DNA of 64,000 nucleotides from the NCBI RefSeq assembly GCF_000260985.4, contig NC_017857.3, positions 2,660,924-2,724,923 on the forward strand, read 5' to 3'. Numbering within the stretch: the first letter of the stretch is position 1; every line of letters begins with the position of its first letter. The DNA is from Methylophaga nitratireducenticrescens (GTDB taxonomy: Bacteria; Pseudomonadota; Gammaproteobacteria; Nitrosococcales; Methylophagaceae). This document shows positions 1 through 9,771 of the stretch, piece after piece. The notes under the pieces are model-generated. The model searched no databases and was not told where the DNA came from. It was given only the letters and a program-made list of their open reading frames with translations. The position numbers and the translations under genes are program-made.

Positions 1-392
<392 letters not shown>

Positions 393-393
393 T

Positions 394-825
394 TCAGGCT
401 CCGCTGGTTTTCTCAAGTCCAACCAGAGCAATCCTCATGTAACCGGCTGTTCCCAAAGCAGTGATGACCTGCATTAACTCTTCATATGTAAGACGTTTGT
501 CTGCCCTGAGAAAAATGCGGGTTTCGTGGTCGGGAACAAATCTCAATAGCTGCTGTTCCAGCGTATCCAATGTGAGTCTATCTTTGTCATTCACTGTCAG
601 CGTCATATCAGCTTTTACTGAAAGATAAATCGGCTTCTGCTCTACCGAAGGCGGCTGAACAGAAGTGGTCGGCAGATCAATCGGAATACTGGCGGTTGCC
701 AATGGCACTGCCACCATAAATATGATCAATAACACCAGCATTACATCAATAAAAGGGGTGACATTTATGTCGTGATTTTCCGGCAGCTCTTGCTCACCCG
801 TATGGTCTGAAAATCCGCCTATCAC
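394..825 (-). CDS. exbD: ExbD biopolymer transport protein
   Basis: Proton-channel partner of ExbB in the TonB-energising inner-membrane complex. The 143-residue product has a short cytoplasmic N-terminus, one membrane helix at about 27-45, and a periplasmic C-terminal domain with the usual ExbD end (LTYEELMQVITALGTAGY). Asp27 in the helix (NVTPFIDVMLVLLIIFMV) matches the proton-carrying Asp of ExbD/TolR. The start is GTG and overlaps the exbB stop (GTGA), so the two are translationally coupled. ExbD rather than TolR is supported by the neighbouring TonB and heme genes and by the absence of TolA/TolB. Confidence 0.95.
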   Translation of the reverse strand: MIGGFSDHTGEQELPENHDINVTPFIDVMLVLLIIFMVAVPLATASIPIDLPTTSVQPPSVEQKPIYLSVKADMTLTVNDKDRLTLDTLEQQLLRFVPDHETRIFLRADKRLTYEELMQVITALGTAGYMRIALVGLEKTSGA

Positions 826-1781
826 GCACTCACCTCCGCTGCTTTTTTGATTTTCGGAAAGTCTACTTTGTTGGTCACTGAAAAGAGGCTCTGCCGATCC
901 AGATCGCGACTGACCAGAATCAGTAGATTAGTTGAGATATCACCCAGCAGGGAACGATAAGCGGTAATTTTACGAGAGAAATGATTATAGATAACCACCG
1001 CTGGAATCGCTGCGATCAGTCCCATGGCGGTCGCCAACAACGCTTCGGCAATACCTGGCGCCACTACCGCCAGATTGGTAGTCTGCGATCGGGCAATTCC
1101 GATAAAGGCATTCATAATGCCCCAAACGGTACCAAATAAACCAACAAAAGGCGCTACGGCCCCAACCGTTGCCAAGATGCCCATTCCAATGCCCATGGCT
1201 CCGGCCTCAGCAATTTGAATACGCTCCAATCTCGCTCCCATCCGTTGCTTGATGCCCTCATCCACCCAGGCATTTTCCTGTCTGGATAGCGTCAACTCCT
1301 GTTCGGTGGCATTAATTAATGTCTGTCCAGCACTGACCCCCAATTGCAAGTCGTGCACTGCGTCAAATCGATGTAATGTCGTCACCTGACCTAGCAGTTT
1401 TTTTACTTGTTTTCTGGCACTTGCTAACTGCAGCCATTTTGCCAGCCAGATAGCCCATGTCAGCATGGATGCGGCCAGCAACACTATCATCACTAACTTC
1501 ACCACCCAGTCAGCTGCCTGATACATTCCTAATGGGGAGAGAGCGTGAGCCACATCTCCCATCACTGGTTTTTCAAGAAGCTCTTTTGGTTCTAGATCTA
1601 GTGCAGCATTGCTTTCCACCTTAAGTTGCACGTTTTGACTGGCTGAACCATCAACCTGTTCAGTATCAGTAATCTCGGCGTTATCCGCGGTCACAGCTGG
1701 AGTCAACGCCTCCTCCGCCATAACCGAAACTGCCATGGTTAGGCCCAAATACAACGGAATTATATGTTTCAGTAATTTCAT
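822..1781 (-). CDS. exbB: ExbB proton-channel protein, long form with signal peptide
   Basis: Main subunit of the ExbBD motor that powers TonB. The 319-residue protein begins with a signal peptide (about 1-22, ending VSVMA), then an acidic low-complexity periplasmic segment (about 23-85), then three membrane helices: about 90-115, a second with GAVAPFVGLFGTVWGIMNAF, and a third with IAEALLATAMGLIAAIPAV. This N-terminally extended type-1 ExbB is common in environmental Proteobacteria and longer than the roughly 244-residue E. coli protein. It overlaps exbD by 4 bp and begins just after the DUF454 gene, so it belongs to the heme operon. Confidence 0.95.
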   Translation of the reverse strand: MKLLKHIIPLYLGLTMAVSVMAEEALTPAVTADNAEITDTEQVDGSASQNVQLKVESNAALDLEPKELLEKPVMGDVAHALSPLGMYQAADWVVKLVMIVLLAASMLTWAIWLAKWLQLASARKQVKKLLGQVTTLHRFDAVHDLQLGVSAGQTLINATEQELTLSRQENAWVDEGIKQRMGARLERIQIAEAGAMGIGMGILATVGAVAPFVGLFGTVWGIMNAFIGIARSQTTNLAVVAPGIAEALLATAMGLIAAIPAVVIYNHFSRKITAYRSLLGDISTNLLILVSRDLDRQSLFSVTNKVDFPKIKKAAEVSA

Positions 1782-1784
1782 TAA

Positions 1785-2171
1785 TTATTTCTCGTTTTCA
1801 CAGCTTAGCATTGGTATTTCAGGCCGTCGGGCCAACCAAAACATCACTAATGCCATCATGACTGGTAATGAGCATTTCACCCATAACGGTGCATTAGAGA
1901 AAATCAACAGCAAGGTGCTTACTAACATGCTTAAGCCCGCAACCCATTTGGCTCGACGTGGAATAGCTCGATGAGTTTGCCATTGCTTAATCAGCGGGCC
2001 AAATCGTGGATGAGCTAATAACCAATCATGTAATTTAGGCCAGCCATTGGCCGAAGCCCATACCGCTAACAACACAATCTCTGTGGTAGGAATACCGGGA
2101 AGAATGCTCCCAATAAAAGCCAAGGCAACAAAAAATAATGCCAGCAGTCGCCACAGTGCTATTTTTATCAT
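1785..2171 (-). CDS. DUF454 (YbaN-like) inner-membrane protein
   Basis: A 128-residue membrane protein of the DUF454/YbaN family. It opens with a hydrophobic helix followed by the family's GSILPGIPTTEIVLLAVWAS segment, then a charged stretch containing HPRFGPLIKQWQTHRAIPRRAKW and two closely spaced C-terminal helices. The start ATG overlaps the hemO stop (TAATG), so translation is coupled. DUF454 genes often sit beside heme oxygenase and iron-uptake genes in Proteobacteria, but the molecular function is not established. Its place between hemO and exbB suggests a membrane role in heme or iron handling (inference). Confidence 0.85.
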   Translation of the reverse strand: MIKIALWRLLALFFVALAFIGSILPGIPTTEIVLLAVWASANGWPKLHDWLLAHPRFGPLIKQWQTHRAIPRRAKWVAGLSMLVSTLLLIFSNAPLWVKCSLPVMMALVMFWLARRPEIPMLSCENEK

Positions 2172-2806
2172 TAGCCAGCCACTTCTTTTTTACCAATGAC
2201 CATAATTTCATCAACGGTTTCAGTTACAAAATAAAAAGCCTGTTTGGCTGCATCCAGCGCTTGTTTCCTTTGCAAATCATTAAGCGTCAAACTATCCAGT
2301 ATGGCTTTAAATTCACGCCAATGGGTGGCTCTGCCATCACTATGCGCGGCCATATGTCTGGCGCCATAAGCCTCGGACAGACCCAATGAATTTTTAACAT
2401 GTTTCAGTAGCATCGCTGCACCCAGTGTTGAACCTTCAATGGTGTATAACCAGCCCAGACCGGCGTAAGGATCTGCAATTTTAAAAAGCTTTCCTACCTG
2501 CTGATCATGTTGCTGCAGCTCAACTGGAATCGCTAAATCCACACAGTCTTGTAGCACGGCATACAGTCTGCTGCGCTGCTCTATCTCAGGCATAAGATTA
2601 TTTATCTGTTGATTGTGATAAACCTGCTCACCAGCAGTGTGCAAGCGAAGTTGCATCCGTAAAAAACCCTGATAATGAGCTTTATCAGCAAAAGGATTAA
2701 GCTGCATAACCCTTTGATCTAATTCATCATGTATTGTTTGTGTGCCTTCTTTCAGATATACCGAAAATGCTTGTGGATCTGCTGCTTGTTTCATTTTTAT
2801 ATCCAT
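2171..2806 (-). CDS. hemO: Heme oxygenase, bacterial HemO/PigA/BphO type
   Basis: Opens the heme ring to biliverdin, CO and iron in the cytoplasm, freeing iron from imported heme. The 211-residue length fits the family. His26 (EGTQTIHDELDQRVM) is at the position of the proximal heme ligand of PigA-type enzymes, and residues 118-130 (GWLYTIEGSTLGA) form the distal-helix signature with the flexible Gly-Ser region. Two nearby ATGs (codons 1 and 5) are possible starts; neither has a clear ribosome site. It follows the TPR gene by 73 bp and overlaps the DUF454 gene, completing the receptor-to-degradation route. Confidence 0.92.
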   Translation of the reverse strand: MDIKMKQAADPQAFSVYLKEGTQTIHDELDQRVMQLNPFADKAHYQGFLRMQLRLHTAGEQVYHNQQINNLMPEIEQRSRLYAVLQDCVDLAIPVELQQHDQQVGKLFKIADPYAGLGWLYTIEGSTLGAAMLLKHVKNSLGLSEAYGARHMAAHSDGRATHWREFKAILDSLTLNDLQRKQALDAAKQAFYFVTETVDEIMVIGKKEVAG

Positions 2807-2879
2807 TAAATGATAGGGGTTATCTCTTATACCGAACGAGATGATGATTTCCGTAAAAATAAATGCGTAAGATTCATAT

Positions 2880-4199
2880 TTATTTATTTTTCAATTCTCT
2901 GGCTCGTCTGGAATACGCTGTGGCTTTGCCCGGTTTTCCCCATGATTTATACAATGCGACAAGGTTATCCAGAGCAATCAACAGACTGTCTTTATCAGCA
3001 GATGCACTGCTATCCAGCAGTTCCAGTGCTTGCAAAAATAACGGTTCAGCTTTCGCATATTGTCGTTGGTTGTAATAGATCGTTGCGCTGTAGGTGGCGA
3101 TTTTTGATGCTTCCTGAGGACGTTGATCGAACCTGTTATGTAGCTGTAAGCTTTGCTCAAATAAAGACAAAGCTGTTTGAGTATCTTTTTCTAGTAACTT
3201 GAGACTGGCCCAATTTCCCAAAATCAATGCCTGCTCAATGGAATCACTTTTATTCAACTCTGCCAGCAGGGTTAGTGCCTGTTGGTAAAATTTGTCAGCC
3301 TGCTCATAGTTTTCATCACGTTGCTGACGCAATGCCAGTTCGTTAAGGTGCATCACACTGGCCAGGCTCGGCGTGGTTTGTTGCTGCCGTAACAGTAATG
3401 CCTGCTCACGTATTGGTGTAGATTTGGCTTGCTGGTGGGTATCTTCATAGGCTTTTGCCAGTAACTCCAACACCAGTAGCAGACGTTCATTCTCCGGCGA
3501 TGACTGTTGCTGCAATAACTGTCTGACTTGCTCAAGTAATTCAATTGCCTGTTTATTCTGCTGCTGTGCTATTTGAATCTGTGCCAGTAACACACTCAAA
3601 TCCACCCTGTCTAAGATTGCTGTTGGCTGGAGATTAAACTGGCTGTTTTGCGGAAAACCTGCCAGTGCGTTTTTAATCAAACTCTCAGCCTCATTAAACT
3701 GTTCTGCTTCTGTCAGGATATGTGCCTGTACTAGTACCGACTGCCACAACTTAGCATCACCGGTACTGTTTAAAGTGATATAACTGTCCATTGCTTGTTG
3801 ATAAGCGTGTTTAGCCTGCTCGGGTTTATTTGCTTGTTCTAATAATTGCCCCTGATTGAATAACAACTGACTCAGTTGTTCATGGGGTTCTCCAAAAGCT
3901 TGTCGGCTCAGCTTCACAGCCTGATTTATCGCTTGCAGTGCCTGATCGTCCTGTCCTTGTGCTGAATAAATATAGGCCAACATATTTAAACTGCTAGCTT
4001 TATAGGCAGCTCCATTGTCTGCCTTTTCAGCAACACGGATGGCTTGCTGAATTGTGTGTTCCGCCAGCAGATAGTTTCCATCCTGATAGGCTTGTGTCGC
4101 CTGTGACTGAAACTGCTGCCAATCGGCTGTTTCGGCAAGGGATGGCAGGCTAAAAGCTAATAAGCCTAGAATCAGTAAAAAAGTATGAAAAGAGCGCAT
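2880..4199 (-). CDS. Exported TPR-repeat protein of the heme/Slam locus
   Basis: A 439-residue protein with an N-terminal signal peptide (about 1-22, ending SLPSLAETA) and tetratricopeptide repeats through almost its whole length, many with the A-x-x-x-Y-x-x-A pattern (for example NYEQADKFYQQALTLLAELN and QYAKAEPLFLQALELL). It is rich in Gln and Leu. It lies 28 bp after the Slam gene stop and before hemO. A TPR protein also occurs beside slam and hemO in the Acinetobacter hemophilin cluster. The likely place is the periplasm and the likely role is a scaffold or chaperone for Slam or its substrate; this is inference. Confidence 0.75.
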   Translation of the reverse strand: MRSFHTFLLILGLLAFSLPSLAETADWQQFQSQATQAYQDGNYLLAEHTIQQAIRVAEKADNGAAYKASSLNMLAYIYSAQGQDDQALQAINQAVKLSRQAFGEPHEQLSQLLFNQGQLLEQANKPEQAKHAYQQAMDSYITLNSTGDAKLWQSVLVQAHILTEAEQFNEAESLIKNALAGFPQNSQFNLQPTAILDRVDLSVLLAQIQIAQQQNKQAIELLEQVRQLLQQQSSPENERLLLVLELLAKAYEDTHQQAKSTPIREQALLLRQQQTTPSLASVMHLNELALRQQRDENYEQADKFYQQALTLLAELNKSDSIEQALILGNWASLKLLEKDTQTALSLFEQSLQLHNRFDQRPQEASKIATYSATIYYNQRQYAKAEPLFLQALELLDSSASADKDSLLIALDNLVALYKSWGKPGKATAYSRRARELKNK

Positions 4200-4227
4200 A
4201 ACATTCTCGATTTAGGGGTTCAATTGA

Positions 4228-5736
4228 TTAGAAACGTTTTTCCAGTTTCAGGCTGACACTGTTGCGGTCATAGGAATACAGCCAGTCCACATTGCTGTGC
4301 ACTTTGCGGTGCTTAAAAGTCAGATTGGGCTCCAAGCCGTAAACAGCGAGGGTCGGAAAACGCAGAATAACGGTATAGTTTTGTTCGAAATCCTTACGCT
4401 GCTCATCCAATAACGCATTAAATGCATCATGTTCACGTTCCCGTAATGAAGCGAACAGTACCGCATTAATATGCGCATTAAAGGTTTTGGCGACACCTGC
4501 TCTGACGCCGATTTGCTCATACGCATTTTGATCGACTTCGGCGGTTTTGCGGGTCCAGTCCAGACCACCAAATACAGTCCAGTTATTTGGCAGGCCATAC
4601 CAGGCTGTTGCATAAGTAGACCAGATACCACCGTCGTACTGGTCGGCAATAAGTTCTTTCCGGTATTGCTGATTTTTATAATCTGCTTCCAGCTTGAACA
4701 TCGCTTTGTCGCTCAGATAATGCAGCCATTCACCATGCAGACCCGAAGCCCCGTATAGTGAATCATTACCATAACGAACAAACTCAAATGAAGGTGCTAA
4801 AGAATACTGATTACGCATATTGTGGTAGCTGTAGCCGAACTGGGTGCTAAGCTGACTTTCGTTGTAGAGCGAATGATCTTTATAACTTTGCCCAAACCAT
4901 AACGAACGAAAAAACAAACCATGATGACCGGACAAAGCAAAACGTTTATTTAACGTTATTTCATAATCCATACCATGGGATTTAACCGCTTCAGGGGTAG
5001 CACGTTCAAACAGGCATACCGAACCGTAATAAAACAGACAGCTGTAACTTTCAGATGTCTGGTTTAGATTATCCGACCAGGTTGGGCCTAATGCGATAGA
5101 TCCTTGCCATGCCTGACGTTTATCAACCGCTTGCAGAAAGCTATCAACGGTAGTGAGCACACCCTGCTGCCTGGCATCAGCCGGATTAAGCGACTGAGCG
5201 ATTTGCTGAAACATCGCCTCCGATTCGGCATCTTTACGATTTTCAAACAATACTCGGGCCAGTTCCAACTGACCGAGCATAAAATCCGGTTTGATATCAA
5301 GCAGGGTTTTAAATTCTGCTTCGGCCTTTTCCATATTACCCTGAAGTCTGGCTAGGGCTCCCTGAGCATAAGCAATCAACATTGGATCCGCATTGGAAAA
5401 GGTCAGATATTCATCCAAAAAATACCCTACCGCAGACCATTGTTTCTGTTGAATCGACATATATAACGCACGGCCTACATCGTTCACATTGTGTTTGATT
5501 GTGTAAGTCTTACCATCAATCGTTAAGGTCGGACGCTCCCCTTTCAGGTAATCTTCATCTTTGAGGATTTGTCGTTCTTGCTCATTCGATTGCAGATCAA
5601 TACTTTGATTCAGCCGCAGAGAAGTATCCTTATCGTCCGCCCAACTGTTCACGCTGGTCAGTAGTGTGATAAACAATGCAGTAGAGATCACCAATTTCCG
5701 TGAAGAAACAAAAGATAGTTGTAATTCAGGCAACAT
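4228..5736 (-). CDS. Slam-family outer-membrane secretion protein (DUF560 barrel)
   Basis: Slam proteins move surface lipoproteins or hemophilins across the outer membrane. From the ATG at 5736 the product is 502 residues: signal peptide (LVISTALFITLLTSVNSWA), a periplasmic helical region of TPR character (about 75-195, GALARLQGNMEKAEAEFKTL), then a beta barrel from about residue 210 (QGSIALGPTWSDNLNQT) to a C-terminal Phe (SVSLKLEKRF), typical of outer-membrane barrels. The frame stays open to 5871, but that extension runs back through the terminator and the hphA-like stop and has no signal-peptide logic. The adjacent substrate gene supports Slam (HsmA-like). No strong ribosome site is visible. 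Confidence 0.85.
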   Translation of the reverse strand: MLPELQLSFVSSRKLVISTALFITLLTSVNSWADDKDTSLRLNQSIDLQSNEQERQILKDEDYLKGERPTLTIDGKTYTIKHNVNDVGRALYMSIQQKQWSAVGYFLDEYLTFSNADPMLIAYAQGALARLQGNMEKAEAEFKTLLDIKPDFMLGQLELARVLFENRKDAESEAMFQQIAQSLNPADARQQGVLTTVDSFLQAVDKRQAWQGSIALGPTWSDNLNQTSESYSCLFYYGSVCLFERATPEAVKSHGMDYEITLNKRFALSGHHGLFFRSLWFGQSYKDHSLYNESQLSTQFGYSYHNMRNQYSLAPSFEFVRYGNDSLYGASGLHGEWLHYLSDKAMFKLEADYKNQQYRKELIADQYDGGIWSTYATAWYGLPNNWTVFGGLDWTRKTAEVDQNAYEQIGVRAGVAKTFNAHINAVLFASLREREHDAFNALLDEQRKDFEQNYTVILRFPTLAVYGLEPNLTFKHRKVHSNVDWLYSYDRNSVSLKLEKRF

Positions 5737-5750
5737 AATTCGGCTTTGGT

Positions 5751-5788
5751 AATAAAAAGAAAAAGCCAGATGCCCAAAGGCATCTGGC
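5751..5788 (-). terminator. Intrinsic terminator/attenuator between hemophilin and Slam genes
   Basis: A perfect 10-bp stem (GCCAGATGCC / GGCATCTGGC, 5765-5788) with a 4-base loop is followed on the minus strand by TTTTTCTTTTT. It lies 28 bp after the hemophilin stop and only 15 bp before the chosen Slam start, so most transcripts should end here and the rest read through into slam and downstream genes. Confidence 0.85.
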
Positions 5789-5815
5789 CATATTTCATCC
5801 ATGAAACAGCAATGA

Positions 5816-6556
5816 TTACTGGGCACCACCAAAAGCGGTATCCAGATCACGGTTGCTGGTGAACTTGGCAATCCCTGCTAACGCAGCAGCATTGGCACCG
5901 AAGAAATGACCTTCAGCGGTTCCACCCACACTACCATTTGCTAATGCACCACCAGAAAAGCTAGCATTCGAACTGTTAATAGCTGCATTAATAGCAATAG
6001 TAAGACCCGTTCTACTCATAGAACCAGACAGGTTTCCTGTACCGAAATTTGCATTCAACGTGCCTGTCAGCAGGTTACTACCGTTATAGTTATTAATACC
6101 ATTGATGTTATATGACGCTAAGCCTGTTGTTGGCATCGTGGTATTTTGCGATTCACCTGCATAGTAAACGACTCTGGTAGGATCGTTGGTTGTGCCATTT
6201 TGTGACCATTCACCAAAATAGACTTCATTGCCCGAAATTTTGGCAAAGTCAAAATAACCAAGAGCGGCATGAGATGGTGGCATCATTGCTGGTGTAATGG
6301 TATTGATGCCATTAGAGTCATCAGCGACCATACTATCCAAACCGGTAAAACTCACCATCGCTCCAGAATAAAAGTCATTGACACCAACGCCTGGAGCGCC
6401 TTCTGTACCTGGATGGTCAATGCTTGTATCAGTTGTTCCACCCACGGTGATATCCCCGAGGTAACTCTGACCAGACACTGTTGTTGGATCAGCTTGAGCT
6501 ACACTAACCAGACCTAACATTAACGCTAAAATAGAAAGTTTATTTGTGATTTTCAT
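5816..6556 (-). CDS. Secreted Slam-dependent hemophilin-like heme-binding protein (HphA-like)
   Basis: Probable extracellular hemophore that captures heme and hands it to the adjacent receptor. With the start at 6556 (AAGGA 8 bases upstream; the frame is open to 6613) the product is 246 residues: a signal peptide ending VSVAQA and a mature protein starting DPTT with no lipobox Cys, so soluble rather than lipidated. The last 80 or so residues show the Slam-substrate barrel pattern: GNLSGSMSRTGLTIAINAAI, then AEGHFFGANAAALAGIAKF and DTAFGGAQ. The N-terminal region is Gly/Asn/Thr rich and would be the ligand-binding part. Sequence identity to HphA was not tested; the call rests on the barrel motif and locus. 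Confidence 0.8.
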   Translation of the reverse strand: MKITNKLSILALMLGLVSVAQADPTTVSGQSYLGDITVGGTTDTSIDHPGTEGAPGVGVNDFYSGAMVSFTGLDSMVADDSNGINTITPAMMPPSHAALGYFDFAKISGNEVYFGEWSQNGTTNDPTRVVYYAGESQNTTMPTTGLASYNINGINNYNGSNLLTGTLNANFGTGNLSGSMSRTGLTIAINAAINSSNASFSGGALANGSVGGTAEGHFFGANAAALAGIAKFTSNRDLDTAFGGAQ

Positions 6557-6643
6557 TTGCATATTCCTTTTCATTGAAAATAAATTTAGTTCTCGCTTTG
6601 TTTGCTTAAACATAGTTTTTTTCTAGATCTCACCTCCTTTTGT

Positions 6644-9600
6644 TCAGAATTTAGCCGTCAGACTGAGCTTTACAGTCCTACCCGGTGCAGGAATAGCCGA
6701 TCGACTCATCGGATCGAGGTAATATTCGTTAGTTAAATTTGTACCGGTAAGTTCAATATTCAGATCGTCGTTTAACTGATAGCTGGCATAAGCATCAAAT
6801 AATAGAATCGTGTCCCAGGACAATGGCGTATTGGCGAAATAGGTAATTTCGCTGGGATCACGATAATTACTATCGAATTTATCTTCGTGTTTGTAGTAGT
6901 AGGTCACTCGACTGCCCACCTCCAGTTTACGTTTGAGGAAACGCCCGCCTAATGTCCAACTGGCGGTGTATTCAGGCATGGCCATACTGACGAGATAACC
7001 ACCCACAAAACCGTCATCAACACAATCACTTGTAGAGAGGTAATCCAGCATCACAGCGGAGTGCTCATCGCAAACCTCATTTCTAAAGTTATAAGCCAGA
7101 CTGAGGTTGGTAAAAAACCGTCCTGTGTCATATCGCCCCTGAAATTCGACGCCCTCAATCGTTTGTTTTTCCAGATTGCTGAAGTTCATATTAGGATCAC
7201 GTTCAATGACATTTTCGGTGCGATTGTAGAAATAACTGAGTTTTAGATCGGCGTACTCAGCAGCAACCCATCGGGTCAGGTTTTGCACATAACCCAACTC
7301 ATAGCTATAAATATGCTCGGGTTTCAGTTGAAAATCTGGACTGGGTAGTGATGCTGAAAAACTGATGGTATTTTCAAATAGACTTGGAAAACGATATGCC
7401 TGACTATGGCGGGCATAAACACGGCTATCATTTGGCAAGTCAAGCGCTGCAGAAAAAATGGGAGCCCAACCATCCCCTTTAAGATGTTTGACTTTTTGTA
7501 CAGTCTGCACATCACCTGTTTGCCGTATACCATTATGGCAAGCTGTTATCTCTACCTCTGCATTTAGGCAGGGGTGATTTTCTCGGCTATATTTTCCATT
7601 ACTGTTTTTTTCCCAAACAGCACTTTCAGACATTGTGGTAGTGCTACCAACTTTGTCCAATTCGGCTTGAATCAGCGCATCAACATCAGCGCCGAACATT
7701 TCATAAAAGGCGCGATTGGCTTCAAAATTATCTATAGCGGGCTGAACATCATCCTGAGTGAGAGTGTAGTCATAATCATAATGAATCGTTTGTCCAGTAA
7801 TTGGAGTATATCTAGTGAAATTGGTATCACCTGCATCCAGCCTACTTTTACGGAAATCATCAAAGGTCCAAAATGACGAATAGCGCATACCCGCATCAAT
7901 GTTGATAACGCTGGTAGGCTTCCAAGCAAAGTTAAAATTAAAGTCTTTTTCCTGCCGACGGCCTTCTTTAGGAACCATACGGAAAAATCGTTGTAAATTC
8001 GGATCGTCATAGTCATCATCGCTACGCAATTGTTCATGCTGATAGCGTCCACCCAGTGTCAAGTCGAGGTTATTCGAAAGTGAGAAAGTATTGCTTAATG
8101 TCAGACCATTGCGTTTCTCTATTGCATTTCGCAATCCGGTATTAATGAGCCGATGGTCACCAGAGGTTTCTCTATCATAAGGTTCATTAGGGTAACCACC
8201 AGCGGTATAAGTGTTGCTTACTGTGTCGGTTCTCCAGACACTGGCATACAGGTCGACCCATTGGTTATTTTCAGGATTGAATTGATATTCGACGTTATAA
8301 GCTTTGCTATCGACCGTGCTTAACGGCCACTGTGGCACGCCGTCATCAACAGCTTTGTCCCAAAGAATACGTGAAGGAAAAATTTCGCCGTATGTAGTAT
8401 CAGTTTCACGATAACCAAATTTTAGATTGTGATTATCACTGAACTTAACTGTTGCCTTAGCTAGCCAGGACTCCATTTCACTGGAGGTGTTAGGTAGTTC
8501 ATCACCTGGCTTATAGACATTGGCTAAATTAGGGACAAGGTTTTCTTGAATATTTTCTGAGCCCTGTGAGTAAAAACCATCTTCATGTTTACCAGAAAAA
8601 TGATTGCCTTTTTTACGGTAAGCATAAGCCCCCATCAGATCGAAAAAATCCTGGCGTGTGCTTATAGCAAGCCGATAAGCGTAATCATCCCAATAACTTT
8701 GGCCACCACTATGAGGCTCAACTAATAATGTCGGATCGTAGATATCGCCAGAAGCTGTAAATCCCGGTATGTCGGTATAAGGAGTTCCAGTTGATAAACG
8801 AGGAACATCTGCAGTAACGGCGTTGTTACTTCCCTCAACTTTAAGTTCACCACCAAACACTTCGCCAGGTTTTAGAACATCATCAACTGTCAACGTAGAG
8901 GCTACAACTGCCCCACCTATTCCACTGTGAACATCTCGTTCCAGATTAGGTCCTTTTAAAACCTGAACACTACCAATCAAATTTGGATCAATATAGCTAC
9001 GATTATTTGCACCGTTATAACCACGCCATATAGTGATGGCCTGTTCTGTTCCGTCAATGGTGACTGGCACACGGCCTGGTCCTTGTATGCCACGAATATT
9101 GGGGTCAAGTCCTCCACTGTTACGTGCGTCTGAACTGTAAACATTGAGCATGCCACTCAGCATGTCTGCTGGAGAGGAACCTTTAAATCGTTCAAGCTCC
9201 TTTTTACCTGCAAAAGTGTTTGAAATATTTTTGTCGAATACATCGTTATAACCTTGCTCATCACGTGTAAACGCAAAGCTTTTACCCGTCACATCAATTG
9301 CATCAAGTTGCACGGATCCAGCGAGATTATTGTCTTGATAAATATCATCGGGTGAGCCAATACGGTAAGCCCCATCGGCTTGCTGGATAGCAGTCAATCC
9401 TGTGCCTTGAAGCAATGTGCGTAACCCCTCCAACGCACTGTATTGGCCATTCAAACCATGACTGGTTTGTCCTTGTATCAAGGAGCCATCGAGATAGAGT
9501 TCTAACCCGGCTTCCAAGCCAAAATGATTTAACACCTGATCCAGATTTCCTGCTGGAATGTTGAACTGCTGAACCTCGGACAAAACCGTTTCAGCAACAA

Positions 9601-9685
9601 CAGGCAATGCATAGAATGGCACTATGCCTGCCAAGGACAGGCTAATTACGATGGGTTTTAGTCGTGAAAACGGTCGCGACGACAT
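6644..9685 (-). CDS. TonB-dependent heme/hemophore receptor with STN signalling domain
   Basis: Outer-membrane gated receptor for heme or heme-loaded hemophore. The 1013-residue precursor has a signal peptide ending PVVAET, an STN domain (about 38-110, FNIPAGNLDQVLNHFG) as in signal-transducing receptors that talk to FecR, a plug (about 150-300, with LDPNIRGIQGPGRVPVTIDG and VQVLKGPN), and a long barrel ending in Phe (KLSLTAKF). The start has AAGGAA 6 bases upstream. Several Cys pairs in the extracellular-loop region (CLNAEVEITACHNG) may form disulfides. It stands between fecR and the hemophilin gene, matching HphR of the Acinetobacter cluster. The exact ligand is inferred from neighbours. 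Confidence 0.88.
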   Translation of the reverse strand: MSSRPFSRLKPIVISLSLAGIVPFYALPVVAETVLSEVQQFNIPAGNLDQVLNHFGLEAGLELYLDGSLIQGQTSHGLNGQYSALEGLRTLLQGTGLTAIQQADGAYRIGSPDDIYQDNNLAGSVQLDAIDVTGKSFAFTRDEQGYNDVFDKNISNTFAGKKELERFKGSSPADMLSGMLNVYSSDARNSGGLDPNIRGIQGPGRVPVTIDGTEQAITIWRGYNGANNRSYIDPNLIGSVQVLKGPNLERDVHSGIGGAVVASTLTVDDVLKPGEVFGGELKVEGSNNAVTADVPRLSTGTPYTDIPGFTASGDIYDPTLLVEPHSGGQSYWDDYAYRLAISTRQDFFDLMGAYAYRKKGNHFSGKHEDGFYSQGSENIQENLVPNLANVYKPGDELPNTSSEMESWLAKATVKFSDNHNLKFGYRETDTTYGEIFPSRILWDKAVDDGVPQWPLSTVDSKAYNVEYQFNPENNQWVDLYASVWRTDTVSNTYTAGGYPNEPYDRETSGDHRLINTGLRNAIEKRNGLTLSNTFSLSNNLDLTLGGRYQHEQLRSDDDYDDPNLQRFFRMVPKEGRRQEKDFNFNFAWKPTSVINIDAGMRYSSFWTFDDFRKSRLDAGDTNFTRYTPITGQTIHYDYDYTLTQDDVQPAIDNFEANRAFYEMFGADVDALIQAELDKVGSTTTMSESAVWEKNSNGKYSRENHPCLNAEVEITACHNGIRQTGDVQTVQKVKHLKGDGWAPIFSAALDLPNDSRVYARHSQAYRFPSLFENTISFSASLPSPDFQLKPEHIYSYELGYVQNLTRWVAAEYADLKLSYFYNRTENVIERDPNMNFSNLEKQTIEGVEFQGRYDTGRFFTNLSLAYNFRNEVCDEHSAVMLDYLSTSDCVDDGFVGGYLVSMAMPEYTASWTLGGRFLKRKLEVGSRVTYYYKHEDKFDSNYRDPSEITYFANTPLSWDTILLFDAYASYQLNDDLNIELTGTNLTNEYYLDPMSRSAIPAPGRTVKLSLTAKF

Positions 9686-9771
9686 ACGGATTCCTTACAT
9701 TTCTCATCAAGTTGTAATCTGTATACCGAATGAGAACGTTAAACCCGTAAGAAAAAGCTAAATGATTTGTA

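Noticed and set aside
5737-5871. 45-codon N-terminal extension of the Slam frame
   Set aside because: It would cross the terminator hairpin and the end of the hemophilin gene, and it would bury the signal peptide.
7574-7876. Plus-strand open frame inside the TonB-dependent receptor gene
   Set aside because: Shadow of the receptor coding sequence; composition is explained by the antisense of barrel strands.
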